Shown one piece after another: positions 1 to 8,060 of a stretch of 64,000 nt of DNA. The DNA is from Kutzneria sp. CA-103260 (GTDB lineage Bacteria; Actinomycetota; Actinomycetes; Mycobacteriales; Pseudonocardiaceae): assembly GCF_018263855.1 (NCBI RefSeq), contig NZ_CP073318.1, positions 124,001 to 188,000 on the forward strand, read 5' to 3'. Under the pieces are notes generated by a model. The model searched no databases and was not told the origin of the DNA. It worked only from the letters and a program-made list of their open reading frames with translations. Within the stretch, counting starts at the first letter, position 1. Each line of letters opens with the position of its first letter. The position numbers and the translations under genes are program-made.

Positions 1-360
1 CCCGAGGTGACGATCACCAGCCCGGACAAGGAGCAGTCCGAGGCGCTGCTGCTCGATGCCGTCACCCGCCGGCTCAAGGCGCTCGACGCGGACGCCCTGA
101 TCATGCTCAAGATCAGCATCCCGACCCGGCCCGGCCTGTACGGCGAGTTGGCGGCCGACCCCCGAATGCTGCGGGTCGTCGCCCTGTCCGGCGGCTACAG
201 CCGCGACGAGGCGTGCGAGCGACTGGCCCACGACCCGACCCTGATCGCCAGCTTCTCCCGCGCGCTGTTGGAGGGGCTGACCGAGCAACAGTCGGACGAG
301 GCGTTCACCGCGCGACTGGAGGCGTCGATCGAGCAGATCTACCGGGCCTCAGTGCACTAA
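1..360 (+). CDS. Class I fructose-bisphosphate aldolase, C-terminal part
   Basis: This is the last 119 codons of a gene that begins before the window; the frame is open from base 1, so the GTG at 7 is internal. The protein would interconvert fructose 1,6-bisphosphate with dihydroxyacetone phosphate and glyceraldehyde 3-phosphate. The recognisable parts are VALSGGYSRDEA and SFSRALLEGL, followed by QQSDEAF and a C-terminal SIEQIYRAS, the order seen at the end of the compact bacterial class I aldolases of about 295 residues. The stop overlaps by four bases the end of the convergent membrane-protein gene. The family call is firm; nothing can be said about the missing N-terminus or promoter. Confidence 0.85.
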   Translation, partial: PEVTITSPDKEQSEALLLDAVTRRLKALDADALIMLKISIPTRPGLYGELAADPRMLRVVALSGGYSRDEACERLAHDPTLIASFSRALLEGLTEQQSDEAFTARLEASIEQIYRASVH

Positions 361-1022
361 CGCGGCCAGCGCTCGGCCCTGTCGGTGACCGGAGCAAGCT
401 CGACCAGGGCGGGGAAGCCGATGGGTGGGGTGTCCATCTCCATCTCGTAGACGAGTACCTCGGGCTCGTCGGGTTCGAGATCCGCGTGCACGCCAAACAG
501 GAGCACGCAGCCGAGCGTGCCGACGATGGCGGCGGCGGCGAGAATCCAGATGCCTGTGCCGGCCGTGATTTCGACGAACTGGTTGCCGGAGTACTGCTCG
601 ATCTCGTCCGTGAAGCTGGCGACGACCAGCCAGGCGAAGCCGACGATCAGTCCGGTCATGGCAACTGCGGCCAGTCTGGTCCTGAGCAGTTGGGGTTCGA
701 CCACAACGCGACTGCGTAACAAGGTGTTGGCGGCGAACAGCGCCAGCAGGCCCGCAACGACCACTGGCACACCATAGTAGTTGGATCGGCTGAGGACGGC
801 GGTTGGAAAGGTGCCAGCCGCGCTCGGGTAGGACGACACCCAGCCGGTGGTCGCGAACACCCTGCTCGGGGACCCGCCGGACAGGGAGGTGTGGACGATG
901 AAGATGTAGAGGTTCGCGAACGTGCTGCCGACCGCCAGCACACCGGCGACCAGCAGCGTCATGCCGGCTACGAACCTGTGTAGCCGCTGGCGGCTGACAG
1001 TGGGAGGTATGGGGCCTGTCAT
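357..1022 (-). CDS. Four-helix membrane protein of unknown function
   Basis: The 221-residue product has a short basic N-terminus and four hydrophobic segments at about residues 18-42, 83-102, 117-137 and 155-178, with a roughly 40-residue loop between the first two. The acidic C-terminal tail has no recognised domain. I know no family for it. It ends tail to tail with the aldolase gene and has no partner on its own strand. The ATG at 1022 is the first in frame; the 456 bases upstream would carry its promoter. Coding is supported by length, start and clean membrane topology. Confidence 0.6.
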   Translation of the reverse strand: MTGPIPPTVSRQRLHRFVAGMTLLVAGVLAVGSTFANLYIFIVHTSLSGGSPSRVFATTGWVSSYPSAAGTFPTAVLSRSNYYGVPVVVAGLLALFAANTLLRSRVVVEPQLLRTRLAAVAMTGLIVGFAWLVVASFTDEIEQYSGNQFVEITAGTGIWILAAAAIVGTLGCVLLFGVHADLEPDEPEVLVYEMEMDTPPIGFPALVELAPVTDRAERWPR

Positions 1023-1478
1023 GACGTGGATTGTGCCAGCGCCGGACTACACGCTCCGACCTTTCGGCTGAAATGGCTCTCTGTAGGACGGCCTCGCGCC
1101 ATCGGTGTCGACCTGGCGTCGATGGCCACTGATGGTCACTGCCGGCTGCCCTGGTTGCGGTACTTCTGTGCTGTACGGCAATCGCTCATGTGTTCCCCTT
1201 CGTAGTCACTAGCTCCGTATTTGATGTAGCTGGCGTGACTGTCGAGCCCGCGTCAGGGGTGCCGCGACGGTGTTGTCCGAGTGGTGTCGTCGGAGCGGCA
1301 TCCTCCGTGAGGAATGCTCGGATCCAAGGTCCGGTCGTCAACGGCAGCTGATGCCTGGAATGACCGTGCTGGTGCACGGCTGGGAGTCAGGCGGCATCAC
1401 TCCAACCGCACTGGAGCCGTTCACCGCCGGCGCGATAACCCGCTCGAGTCGCGGGGTGGGCCCTGCCACCATGGGCGC
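1023..1478. other. Gene-free stretch upstream of hisG
   Basis: This 456-base divergent region lies between the membrane-protein start and hisG. I see no convincing gene, RNA or repeat in it. It is somewhat less GC-rich than its flanks near 1190-1240. The only open frame of note runs on the minus strand at 1186-1377 and is discussed among the rejected items. Confidence 0.6.
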
Positions 1479-2342
1479 ATGACGCTTCGCGTGGCAGTGC
1501 CGAGCAAGGGGTCGCTCAGCGGCCCGGCCATGGAGTTGCTGACCGACGCCGGGTACCACGCGCAGAAGGGCCATCGCGAGCTTCGGCGCTATGACCCGGA
1601 CAACGACATGCTCATCATCTACCTGCGCCCCAAGGACATCGCCACCTATGTAGCCACCGGCGACCTCGACGTCGGCGTGACGGGCCTGGACCTGCTGGTC
1701 AACTCCGGCGCCGCGGCGGAACCCATCCTGGAACTCGGGTTCGCCAAGGCGCGGTTCCGGTTCGCCGCGCCGGCCGACTCTCCGATCCGAACGATCGAGG
1801 ACCTGCACGGACGCAGGCTCGCGACGTCGTTTCCGACCTTGGTGGCCAAGTCCCTGGCTGGCCGCGGAATCACGGTGGACCTGGTCACGCTGGACGGCGG
1901 CGTGGAAAACGCCATCGAGCTCGGGGTGGCCGATGCGATCGCCGACGTCGTGGAGACGGGCGAGTCACTGCGCAACGCCGGATTGGTGCCGTTCGGCGAG
2001 CCGCTCATGCATTCGCAGGGCGTGCTGATCCAGAGCAGCAGCAGGGCGCTCGACGAGGACAAGCACGCCATCGTCCGGGGGATGGTGGAGCGGCTGCGGG
2101 GCGTGCTGAACTCGCGGAAGTACGTGGTGATGGACTACGACTGCCCGAAGGCGGCACTGGAGCAGGCCTGTGCGCTGACGCCAGGGCTGGAATCCCCGAC
2201 GATCTCCCCGCTGGCCGATGCTCAGTGGGTCGCGGTGCGGTCGCTGGTACTACGCGGCGACGTGCAGCGGGTCATGGACCAGTTGCAGGGGATCGGCGCC
2301 AGGGCGATTCTCGTGACCAAGCTGGACGCCTGCCGCGTATAG
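1479..2342 (+). CDS. hisG: ATP phosphoribosyltransferase, long form
   Basis: HisG joins ATP and PRPP to give phosphoribosyl-ATP, the first committed step of histidine synthesis. The 287-residue protein begins MTLRVAVPSKGSLS and carries LRPKDIATYV, the DVGVTGLDLL loop, LGVADAIADVVETG and the MDYDCPKAALE and TPGLESPTISPLAD segments typical of actinobacterial enzymes with the C-terminal ACT-like regulatory domain. The ATG at 1479 matches the family start; an in-frame extension back to 1314 has no family support. The gene stands alone: no hisE is adjacent, unlike the usual hisE-hisG pair. A strong hairpin follows the stop. Confidence 0.92.
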   Translation: MTLRVAVPSKGSLSGPAMELLTDAGYHAQKGHRELRRYDPDNDMLIIYLRPKDIATYVATGDLDVGVTGLDLLVNSGAAAEPILELGFAKARFRFAAPADSPIRTIEDLHGRRLATSFPTLVAKSLAGRGITVDLVTLDGGVENAIELGVADAIADVVETGESLRNAGLVPFGEPLMHSQGVLIQSSSRALDEDKHAIVRGMVERLRGVLNSRKYVVMDYDCPKAALEQACALTPGLESPTISPLADAQWVAVRSLVLRGDVQRVMDQLQGIGARAILVTKLDACRV

Positions 2343-2354
2343 CTGACCGAGGGT

Positions 2355-2386
2355 CCGGGTTCGATCGGTGCGTCGATCGAACCCGG
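2355..2386 (+). terminator. Hairpin terminator after hisG
   Basis: A perfect 12-base stem (CCGGGTTCGATC paired with GATCGAACCCGG) encloses an 8-base loop, 13 bases after the hisG stop. There is no strong U tract, as is common for actinomycete terminators. Confidence 0.7.
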
Positions 2387-2540
2387 CCCGTTCCGTTACC
2401 GCGCCAGCAACGCCTCGCGTCTCGACGCGACAGCTGTGCTGCCCACGGCGTCGCACGGCAGGATGGGTAGCGGAGCAACCCACCCATGCCCGGTGATCGT
2501 TTCGCACGTGGCGGGTGCCGTGATGGGTCCAGGAGGGGCT

Positions 2541-3416
2541 GTGACGGATTACAGCAGGCCAGCGCTGAATCTGGAGCGCATCAGAAAATTCGTGGTTGTC
2601 GCCGAGGAACTGCACTTCGGGCGGGCGGCCGAGCGGCTGCACATCGCCCAGCCGGTGTTGTCGCGGCAGATCCGCGCCCTGGAGGACGAGCTGAAGGTGC
2701 GGCTGTTCGCCCGCGACCGGCGGCGCACCGAGCTGACTGCTGCGGGGGAGCAGTTGCTGGCCGACGCCCGTCCGCTGTTGGCGAGTGCGCAGGCGCTGCG
2801 GTTGCGGGTCGGCCGGGCCGCCCGTGGGCAGCACTCGTTCACCGTCGGCTTCATGCCCGGCCTGATCGTCACCGCCGCCGTGCGGGCGCTGTCCGACCGA
2901 CACCCCGAGCTGACCGTCAACGTGGTGCGAACCAGCTGGCACGACCAGATCGAGGTGGTGCACGACGGCCGGGTCGACGTCTCCTACATCCGGCTGCCGG
3001 TGGATCAGTCCGGCCTGACCGTGCGGCCGCTGCTGACCGAGCCCCGGGTCGCGGTGCTGCCGGCCGATCACCGGCTGGCCGGCAAGGAGTCCATCGCCGT
3101 CGCCGACCTGGCCGACGAGCACCTGCTACAGGATCCCGACGCGGTGCCGGAGTGGCGGGACATCGCCACCGAGCTGCGGGACGGTACCCGTGCCCAGGTC
3201 GGCGCGTTCCACGCTGTGGAGGAGAAGCTGGAGCACGTGGCCAGCGGCCGCGGCGTCACTGTGCTGCCGCTGTCCACCGCCACCTTCTACACCCGGCCCG
3301 ACATCGTGCACGTGCCGGTCCGGGACATCCCGCCCAACCAGGTCTGCCTGGCCTGGGAGGCCGGCCGCCGCAGCCGCCTCATCCAGGAGTTCGCGGCGAT
3401 CGCCGAGTCCTGCTAG
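2541..3416 (+). CDS. LysR-family transcriptional regulator
   Basis: The 291-residue protein has an N-terminal winged helix-turn-helix (LERIRKFVVVAEELHFGRAA, then IAQPVLSRQIRALED) and a C-terminal effector-binding domain from about residue 90. I chose the GTG at 2541 because AGGAGGGG lies just upstream (2531-2538) and the helix-turn-helix then sits at the usual distance from the start; the open frame extends to 2436 without support. It converges on the SagB-type gene with a four-base overlap. Its target and effector are unknown; the export island on the other strand is one candidate. Confidence 0.88.
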   Translation: MTDYSRPALNLERIRKFVVVAEELHFGRAAERLHIAQPVLSRQIRALEDELKVRLFARDRRRTELTAAGEQLLADARPLLASAQALRLRVGRAARGQHSFTVGFMPGLIVTAAVRALSDRHPELTVNVVRTSWHDQIEVVHDGRVDVSYIRLPVDQSGLTVRPLLTEPRVAVLPADHRLAGKESIAVADLADEHLLQDPDAVPEWRDIATELRDGTRAQVGAFHAVEEKLEHVASGRGVTVLPLSTATFYTRPDIVHVPVRDIPPNQVCLAWEAGRRSRLIQEFAAIAESC

Positions 3417-4333
3417 GCGGTTCCGACGACCGCGCCGCCGATGGCCAGCTCGGTGGTCGGGTCGCAGCCGATCAGCTCCTCGACCAGCTCGTCCCGGATG
3501 GTCGAGGTGAACGCGGTCCGCAGCCCGAGCCCGGTGGCGGCCAGCGACAGGTTCTGGTTCCGGTGGCCGGCGTCCAGTTGCAGCGTGCGGTAGCCCCGCG
3601 CGGAGTCGTGCCGCCACAGGACGCTGGTGTAGAAGACGACCAGCCCGGCCGCTGCGACCCAGGGTTGGTCGCCACAGGCCGCGACCAGGTCCGGGCCGTT
3701 GACGGGGTCGCCGACCATCGCCAGCTCGTGGGTGTGGCCGTCGTAGTGGTAGACGCCGGGCTTGAGCCCCTCGACGTTCTGAACCACCGGGTACAGCTCC
3801 GTGCTGTGCTCGCTGCTGACCTGGAGCAACGCGCCCAGCGAGGACAGCGGCACCGCCTCCGGGCCGAACTCCCGGTGGCTCTGGTTCTGCCGCAGCACGT
3901 CGAGCAGATCCCGGTGCCGCCACTGGGCTTGCTCGGCCGAGGGCAGCGGAATCCTTTCCGTGTCACGGAAAGTGCCGACCGGCTCCGGGCCTTCGGCCGA
4001 CTCGGCCGGGAACCGGCTGCCGCGAGTCGTCCGCGTCGCGAAGTGGTACGCCCGCGCGATCGGTCCCCACCGGCCCCAGGCGTGCAGCACCGCCCGCTCC
4101 TGGGCGTCTCGCTGCGAGCCCTCGGCCACCAGGACGTCGTTGGCCAGCAGCGCCGCCACGGTGTGCCGGTGCCGCTCCGGCACCGACTCCCGGTCCCGCC
4201 AGCGCAGGAACCAGCGCATCGCCACGTCGGCGTCGTCGCCCAGCACGAACTGCCGGTGGTCCAGGTAGTCGTCCCAGACGACCTGGCCATCCACCACGAA
4301 CGCCGCGCCGCACGCGGAGACCCGCAGCCGCAT
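3413..4333 (-). CDS. SagB-type (nitroreductase-fold) dehydrogenase
   Basis: SagB/ThcOx proteins are FMN oxidoreductases that oxidise azolines in ribosomal peptides, though many act on unknown substrates. The 306-residue protein has a C-terminal nitroreductase-like domain from about residue 125, with QNQSHREFGPEAVPLSSLG, VVQNVEGLKPGVYHYD, the QLDAGHRNQNLSLAATGLGL segment and a final IGGAVVGTA. The first 110 residues form a separate domain that could be a winged-helix recognition element (inference). The gene is last in the minus-strand order behind two ABC exporters. No YcaO or E1-like partner is visible, so azole formation cannot be assumed. Confidence 0.8.
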   Translation of the reverse strand: MRLRVSACGAAFVVDGQVVWDDYLDHRQFVLGDDADVAMRWFLRWRDRESVPERHRHTVAALLANDVLVAEGSQRDAQERAVLHAWGRWGPIARAYHFATRTTRGSRFPAESAEGPEPVGTFRDTERIPLPSAEQAQWRHRDLLDVLRQNQSHREFGPEAVPLSSLGALLQVSSEHSTELYPVVQNVEGLKPGVYHYDGHTHELAMVGDPVNGPDLVAACGDQPWVAAAGLVVFYTSVLWRHDSARGYRTLQLDAGHRNQNLSLAATGLGLRTAFTSTIRDELVEELIGCDPTTELAIGGAVVGTA

Positions 4334-4429
4334 CAGGTCACGGCGCCGATGTCCACAAGCTTGTCCACAGCCGTCAGGTTATCGTCGCCTAATCCGGTCG
4401 GAGCACACCGGGACGGTCCACGACCTGGA

Positions 4430-6175
4430 TCAACTGCCCGTTCGGCCGTAGGCGCGGGCCTGGATCCGGTACAGCCCCGCATAGCGGCCGTCGGCCGCCA
4501 TCAGTTCGGCGTGCGAGCCGCACTCGACCAGCCGGCTGCCGTCCAGCACCAGAATCAGGTCGGCCATCCGCACCGTGGCCAGCCGATGCGACACCAGAAC
4601 GGTCACACCGGGCCCCTTCGCCCGGGCGTACCGCTCGAACAACGCGTCTTCGGTGGCGGCGTCGAGCGCCGAGGTCGGCTCGTCCAGCACGAGCAGCAGC
4701 GGCTCGTCGCGCATGAAGCCGCGGGCCAGGGCCACCCGCTGCCACTGACCGTGCGAGAGATCGACACCGTTCTCCCAGGTCACGCCGAGTTGCGTGGGCA
4801 GTGGCACCGGCACCCCGCCGGCCCGGGCCGCCGCAGCGTCAAGTGCGACAGGATCGTCGATGCGCGGCAGGTCTCCGACGCCGATCGACTCGGCCGCGGT
4901 GTACTCGAACGGGAAGAAGTCCTGGAACGACCCGGAGACCCGCTGCCGCCACTGCTGCGGATCGATCGCCGCCAGGTCGACGCCGTCCACCAGGATCCGG
5001 CCGGCGGTGGGGGAGTAGAGCCGGCACAGCAGCTTGACCAGCGTGGACTTGCCGGCACCGTTCTCGCCGACGACCGCCACGGTCGTGCCGGCCGGCAGCG
5101 TGACGGTGACGTCGTCGAGCACGGTCCTGGTGGTGCCGGGGTAGCGGAAGGTGACGTTTTCCAGGCGAATGCCGGTGTCGAGGCGGTCGGGCGGCGACTG
5201 GGTCGCGGCATCGCGCTGCGCGGCGGCGTAGTCCTCCAGCCAGGCCAGCCGACGCGAGACGTCCAGCCAGATGGTGCGGAAGAATTGGGTCGTCTGCACG
5301 GTGTTGGCCACGTACTGGGCGAGCCGGCCGCCGGCGGCCAGCACCAGCAGCAGCGCCGTCGGCTGGTGGACGACAGAGGCGATGGCCACCAGGTAGGCGA
5401 GGCCGAACAGGGCGTGCGCGCCGGCCTGCCACCAGGCCGTGCGCCAGCGGGCCCGGGAGAGCGTGCGGTGCCGTCGCCACCAGGCTCGCTGACGGAGATC
5501 CTTGATCTTGTCCTGCACCCCGAAGACGCGGATCTCCTTGGCCGGGCCGGGAGTCGTGCCCAGCTCGAACATGTGCTTGGCCAGCCGGTCGTGCTGCGCC
5601 CCGGCCTCCTCGGCCCGCCTTTCGGCGTCGGACCGCCACGTCGACACCAGCACCGTCGGGACCGCGATCACGCCGAGCAGGCCGAACCACGGGTTCGCCG
5701 CCATCAGCAGGCCCACCGTGATCACCAACCGGGCCAGGGCGCCCAGCGTCCAGAACAGCTGCTGGTACAGCTCGCTCAACGCCTCGGCGTGATCCCGCAG
5801 CACCGAGATCCGGTCCATCACGTCCGGCCGCTCGTGATGCTCCAGCGTAGTGATGGTCGACTGGATGCAGGCGACATGCTGCTCGACGACGATCGCCGCC
5901 CGATCGGCGAACCGCCGGTTCGCGCGGCTGCTCACCGTCGCCAGCAGCCACCCGCCGACTCCGAGCACCGCCAGCATGGCCAGCGCCGCTGCCGGGTTGG
6001 TGCCCAGCATCGAGAACCCCAACGCCAGCAAGGCATCCGGCACCGCCGCCGCCACCGTCGTCCCGAACGCCACCGCGATCAGCAGCGGCCCCGCTCGGTA
6101 GCCGAGCTTGAGCGAACGGATCAGCGAGGGCAGCCAGCCGGGAAGTTCGGTAAGGGCAGTGGAATCCTCAGTCAT
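4430..6175 (-). CDS. ABC exporter, fused membrane and ATPase domains (second of a pair)
   Basis: The 581-residue half-transporter has a membrane domain of about six helices (residues 25-320) and a nucleotide-binding domain with Walker A GENGAGKST, a Q-loop in SGSFQDFF, Walker B LLLVLDEPTSALD and a switch histidine in VSHRL. The signature reads LSHGQ instead of LSGGQ, so this half-site may hydrolyse ATP differently. It overlaps the end of the upstream ABC gene by eight bases, so the two are probably translationally coupled and form a heterodimer that exports a peptide, lipid or other metabolite. The substrate cannot be read from sequence. Confidence 0.9.
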   Translation of the reverse strand: MTEDSTALTELPGWLPSLIRSLKLGYRAGPLLIAVAFGTTVAAAVPDALLALGFSMLGTNPAAALAMLAVLGVGGWLLATVSSRANRRFADRAAIVVEQHVACIQSTITTLEHHERPDVMDRISVLRDHAEALSELYQQLFWTLGALARLVITVGLLMAANPWFGLLGVIAVPTVLVSTWRSDAERRAEEAGAQHDRLAKHMFELGTTPGPAKEIRVFGVQDKIKDLRQRAWWRRHRTLSRARWRTAWWQAGAHALFGLAYLVAIASVVHQPTALLLVLAAGGRLAQYVANTVQTTQFFRTIWLDVSRRLAWLEDYAAAQRDAATQSPPDRLDTGIRLENVTFRYPGTTRTVLDDVTVTLPAGTTVAVVGENGAGKSTLVKLLCRLYSPTAGRILVDGVDLAAIDPQQWRQRVSGSFQDFFPFEYTAAESIGVGDLPRIDDPVALDAAAARAGGVPVPLPTQLGVTWENGVDLSHGQWQRVALARGFMRDEPLLLVLDEPTSALDAATEDALFERYARAKGPGVTVLVSHRLATVRMADLILVLDGSRLVECGSHAELMAADGRYAGLYRIQARAYGRTGS

Positions 6176-7922
6176 GGTCGTACCTCGCCGCCTGGAGGTC
6201 GAACAGCTCGCGGTACTTGCCGTTCGCGGCCATCAGCTCGTCGTGGGTGCCCAGCTCGGCCACCTTTCCGTTGTCCAGCACGCAGATCCGGTCGGCCTGG
6301 CGGACCGTGCCGAAGCGGTGCGACACCAGGATCGTGGTGCAGCCCCGGGTTTCCCGCAGGAACCGGCTGAACGCCTCGGTCTCGCCCCGGACGTCCAGCT
6401 GCGCGGTCGGCTCGTCCAGCACGACGATGCCGGCCCCCTGCCTCGTCGCGCAGAGCGCCCGGGCCAGGGCGATCCGCTGCCACTGACCGCCAGAGAGGTC
6501 CGTGCCGCCGTCGTATCCCTTGGCCAGCACGGTGTCCAGGTCGGTGACCGCCGCGCCGGTGGCCGCCAGGGCCTGCCGGATGTCTTCCACCGGCGCGCCG
6601 GTCGGGGCGACGTTGTCCTTGAGCGGCAACTGGTAGCGGATGAAGTCCTGGAACACGGCCGTCACGTTCGACCGCCAGCCCTTGAGGTCCAACTCCCTGA
6701 GGTCGACGCCGTCGGCCTCGACGGATCCCTGTGTGGGGTCGTAGAGCCGGCAGATCAGCTTGACCAGGGTGGTCTTGCCGGCCCCGTTCAGCCCGACCAC
6801 GGCCAGCGAGGTGCCGGCCGGGATGGTGAGATCCAGACCGTCCAGCACCGGCCGGTCGGCGTTCGGGTAGCTGAACCGGACATTCCGAAACCGCAAGTCG
6901 GTGCCGGTGGGCATGCGGGAACCGGAGGGCAATCCACCGGCGCGCGACATCTTCGCCGCAAGTCCCATGGCCGACCGGACAGCCTCGATCGCCGGCGGCA
7001 GGGCCCAGTTCAGGCCGCCGAAGGCGATCGCCGCGGTGCCGATCGCCGCCTGCGCGAACGCGGCGCGCTGTCCGAGGCCGATCGTGCTGTCGGTGGCCAG
7101 GACCCAGAACACCACGCCGTTCGCGACAACCAGCGTCGCCAACGTCCAGCCGACACCGCGCTGGCGCAGCTTTGTGGCCTGCCAGCGCAGATCCACCAGC
7201 TTCCGTCTGTTGTGGACGAACTGGCGGACCGTCCACCCGCTCAGCCCGAACAGGCGGATCTCCTTGCCCGCCGGGGGATCCACCGCCAGTCGGTACGTGT
7301 ACTCCGCGCGCCGCTGGGCGTACTGCACCTCGGGGGCGTCCCGGTTCCACGTGCTGCTGTCGCGGAGCAGCCAGTGCGTGGCCAGCCAGGCCGCCGCCAG
7401 CAGCACGCCGGCCCACCAGTGATACGTCGCCAGCAGGACCGCCTGGCCGACTCCGGCCAGCGCCTCCACCAGGCTGCCGGCGATCAGGCCCATCGACAGC
7501 GCCAGTGGCGGGCCGGAGATGCCCAGGTCGAAGTCCCGGGCCACGGCCAGCTCGCCGGCCAGTTCCCGCGATTCCAGGTGCGCGATGCCCGGCGGGCCCG
7601 TGGTCGCCATGATCAGGCGGTCCTGGAGCCGGGACGACAGGTGGTCGCCGAGATTGGTGCTGACCTGGCCGTGCACAGGGGCAAGGACTTGCATCAGCAA
7701 GAACACCGTTGCCAGTGCGGCCAGCGGCCACACCGGGTTCTCGGCGGCGATCAGCGCCCCCACCGCGTACGCGAACAGCGGCGGCAGAATTCCCTGTGCC
7801 AGCAGCAGAATCCACCACGCAGCCGCCAGTCCGCGATGCGCCCGCCACAGTGCCTTGACGAAGTCCCCCACGAGGTCGTGCATTGAACCGGATGGCAGGA
7901 CGGCCAGCAACCCAATTCCCAC
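6168..7922 (-). CDS. ABC exporter, fused membrane and ATPase domains (first of a pair)
   Basis: This is the partner half-transporter: a membrane domain over about the first 320 residues, then Walker A GLNGAGKTT, a canonical LSGGQ in DLSGGQWQRIALARAL, Walker B GIVVLDEPTAQLD and a VSHRF switch. The start is uncertain. The frame opens at 7970; a GTG at 7922 and an ATG at 7883 (MHDLVGDFVKAL) are both possible, and I list the GTG. Starts upstream of 7922 would put the repeated GCGAGTCCCG elements inside the coding region. Together with the next gene it makes one likely heterodimeric exporter for the product of this island. Confidence 0.87.
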   Translation of the reverse strand: MGIGLLAVLPSGSMHDLVGDFVKALWRAHRGLAAAWWILLLAQGILPPLFAYAVGALIAAENPVWPLAALATVFLLMQVLAPVHGQVSTNLGDHLSSRLQDRLIMATTGPPGIAHLESRELAGELAVARDFDLGISGPPLALSMGLIAGSLVEALAGVGQAVLLATYHWWAGVLLAAAWLATHWLLRDSSTWNRDAPEVQYAQRRAEYTYRLAVDPPAGKEIRLFGLSGWTVRQFVHNRRKLVDLRWQATKLRQRGVGWTLATLVVANGVVFWVLATDSTIGLGQRAAFAQAAIGTAAIAFGGLNWALPPAIEAVRSAMGLAAKMSRAGGLPSGSRMPTGTDLRFRNVRFSYPNADRPVLDGLDLTIPAGTSLAVVGLNGAGKTTLVKLICRLYDPTQGSVEADGVDLRELDLKGWRSNVTAVFQDFIRYQLPLKDNVAPTGAPVEDIRQALAATGAAVTDLDTVLAKGYDGGTDLSGGQWQRIALARALCATRQGAGIVVLDEPTAQLDVRGETEAFSRFLRETRGCTTILVSHRFGTVRQADRICVLDNGKVAELGTHDELMAANGKYRELFDLQAARYDHD

Positions 7923-7927
7923 CCCCG

Positions 7928-8055
7928 GCGAGTCCCGCTCAGCGTCAGGGCGAGTCCCGTTTTCGGGCAACCATGATGCAGGTTCCAGCGGCCGGGTCTT
8001 TTCGGGCGTGGTGGGTCCCGAGGACGGGACTCGCTTGCCGGAGGACGGGACTCGC
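7928..8055. repeat. Two pairs of facing 10-base repeats
   Basis: GCGAGTCCCG occurs at 7928-7937 and 7950-7959, and its complement CGGGACTCGC at 8025-8034 and 8046-8055. Spacing within each pair is two helical turns (22 and 21 bases), and the second pair extends to GAGGACGGGACTCGC. The set lies between the SDR gene and the ABC genes. It could be a regulator-binding array, an attenuator or a dispersed genomic repeat. Confidence 0.65.
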
Positions 8056-8060
8056 GGGGG

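Noticed and set aside
1186..1377. His-rich start (four His in the first nine residues) of a minus-strand frame next to hisG, suggesting a his leader peptide
   Set aside because: It reads on the strand opposite to hisG, so it cannot attenuate it, and it has no conserved features.
2486..6370. A 1294-codon plus-strand open frame across the LysR, SagB-like and ABC genes
   Set aside because: It is a high-GC shadow of well-supported genes in other frames, with Arg/Pro/Gly-biased composition and no domain.
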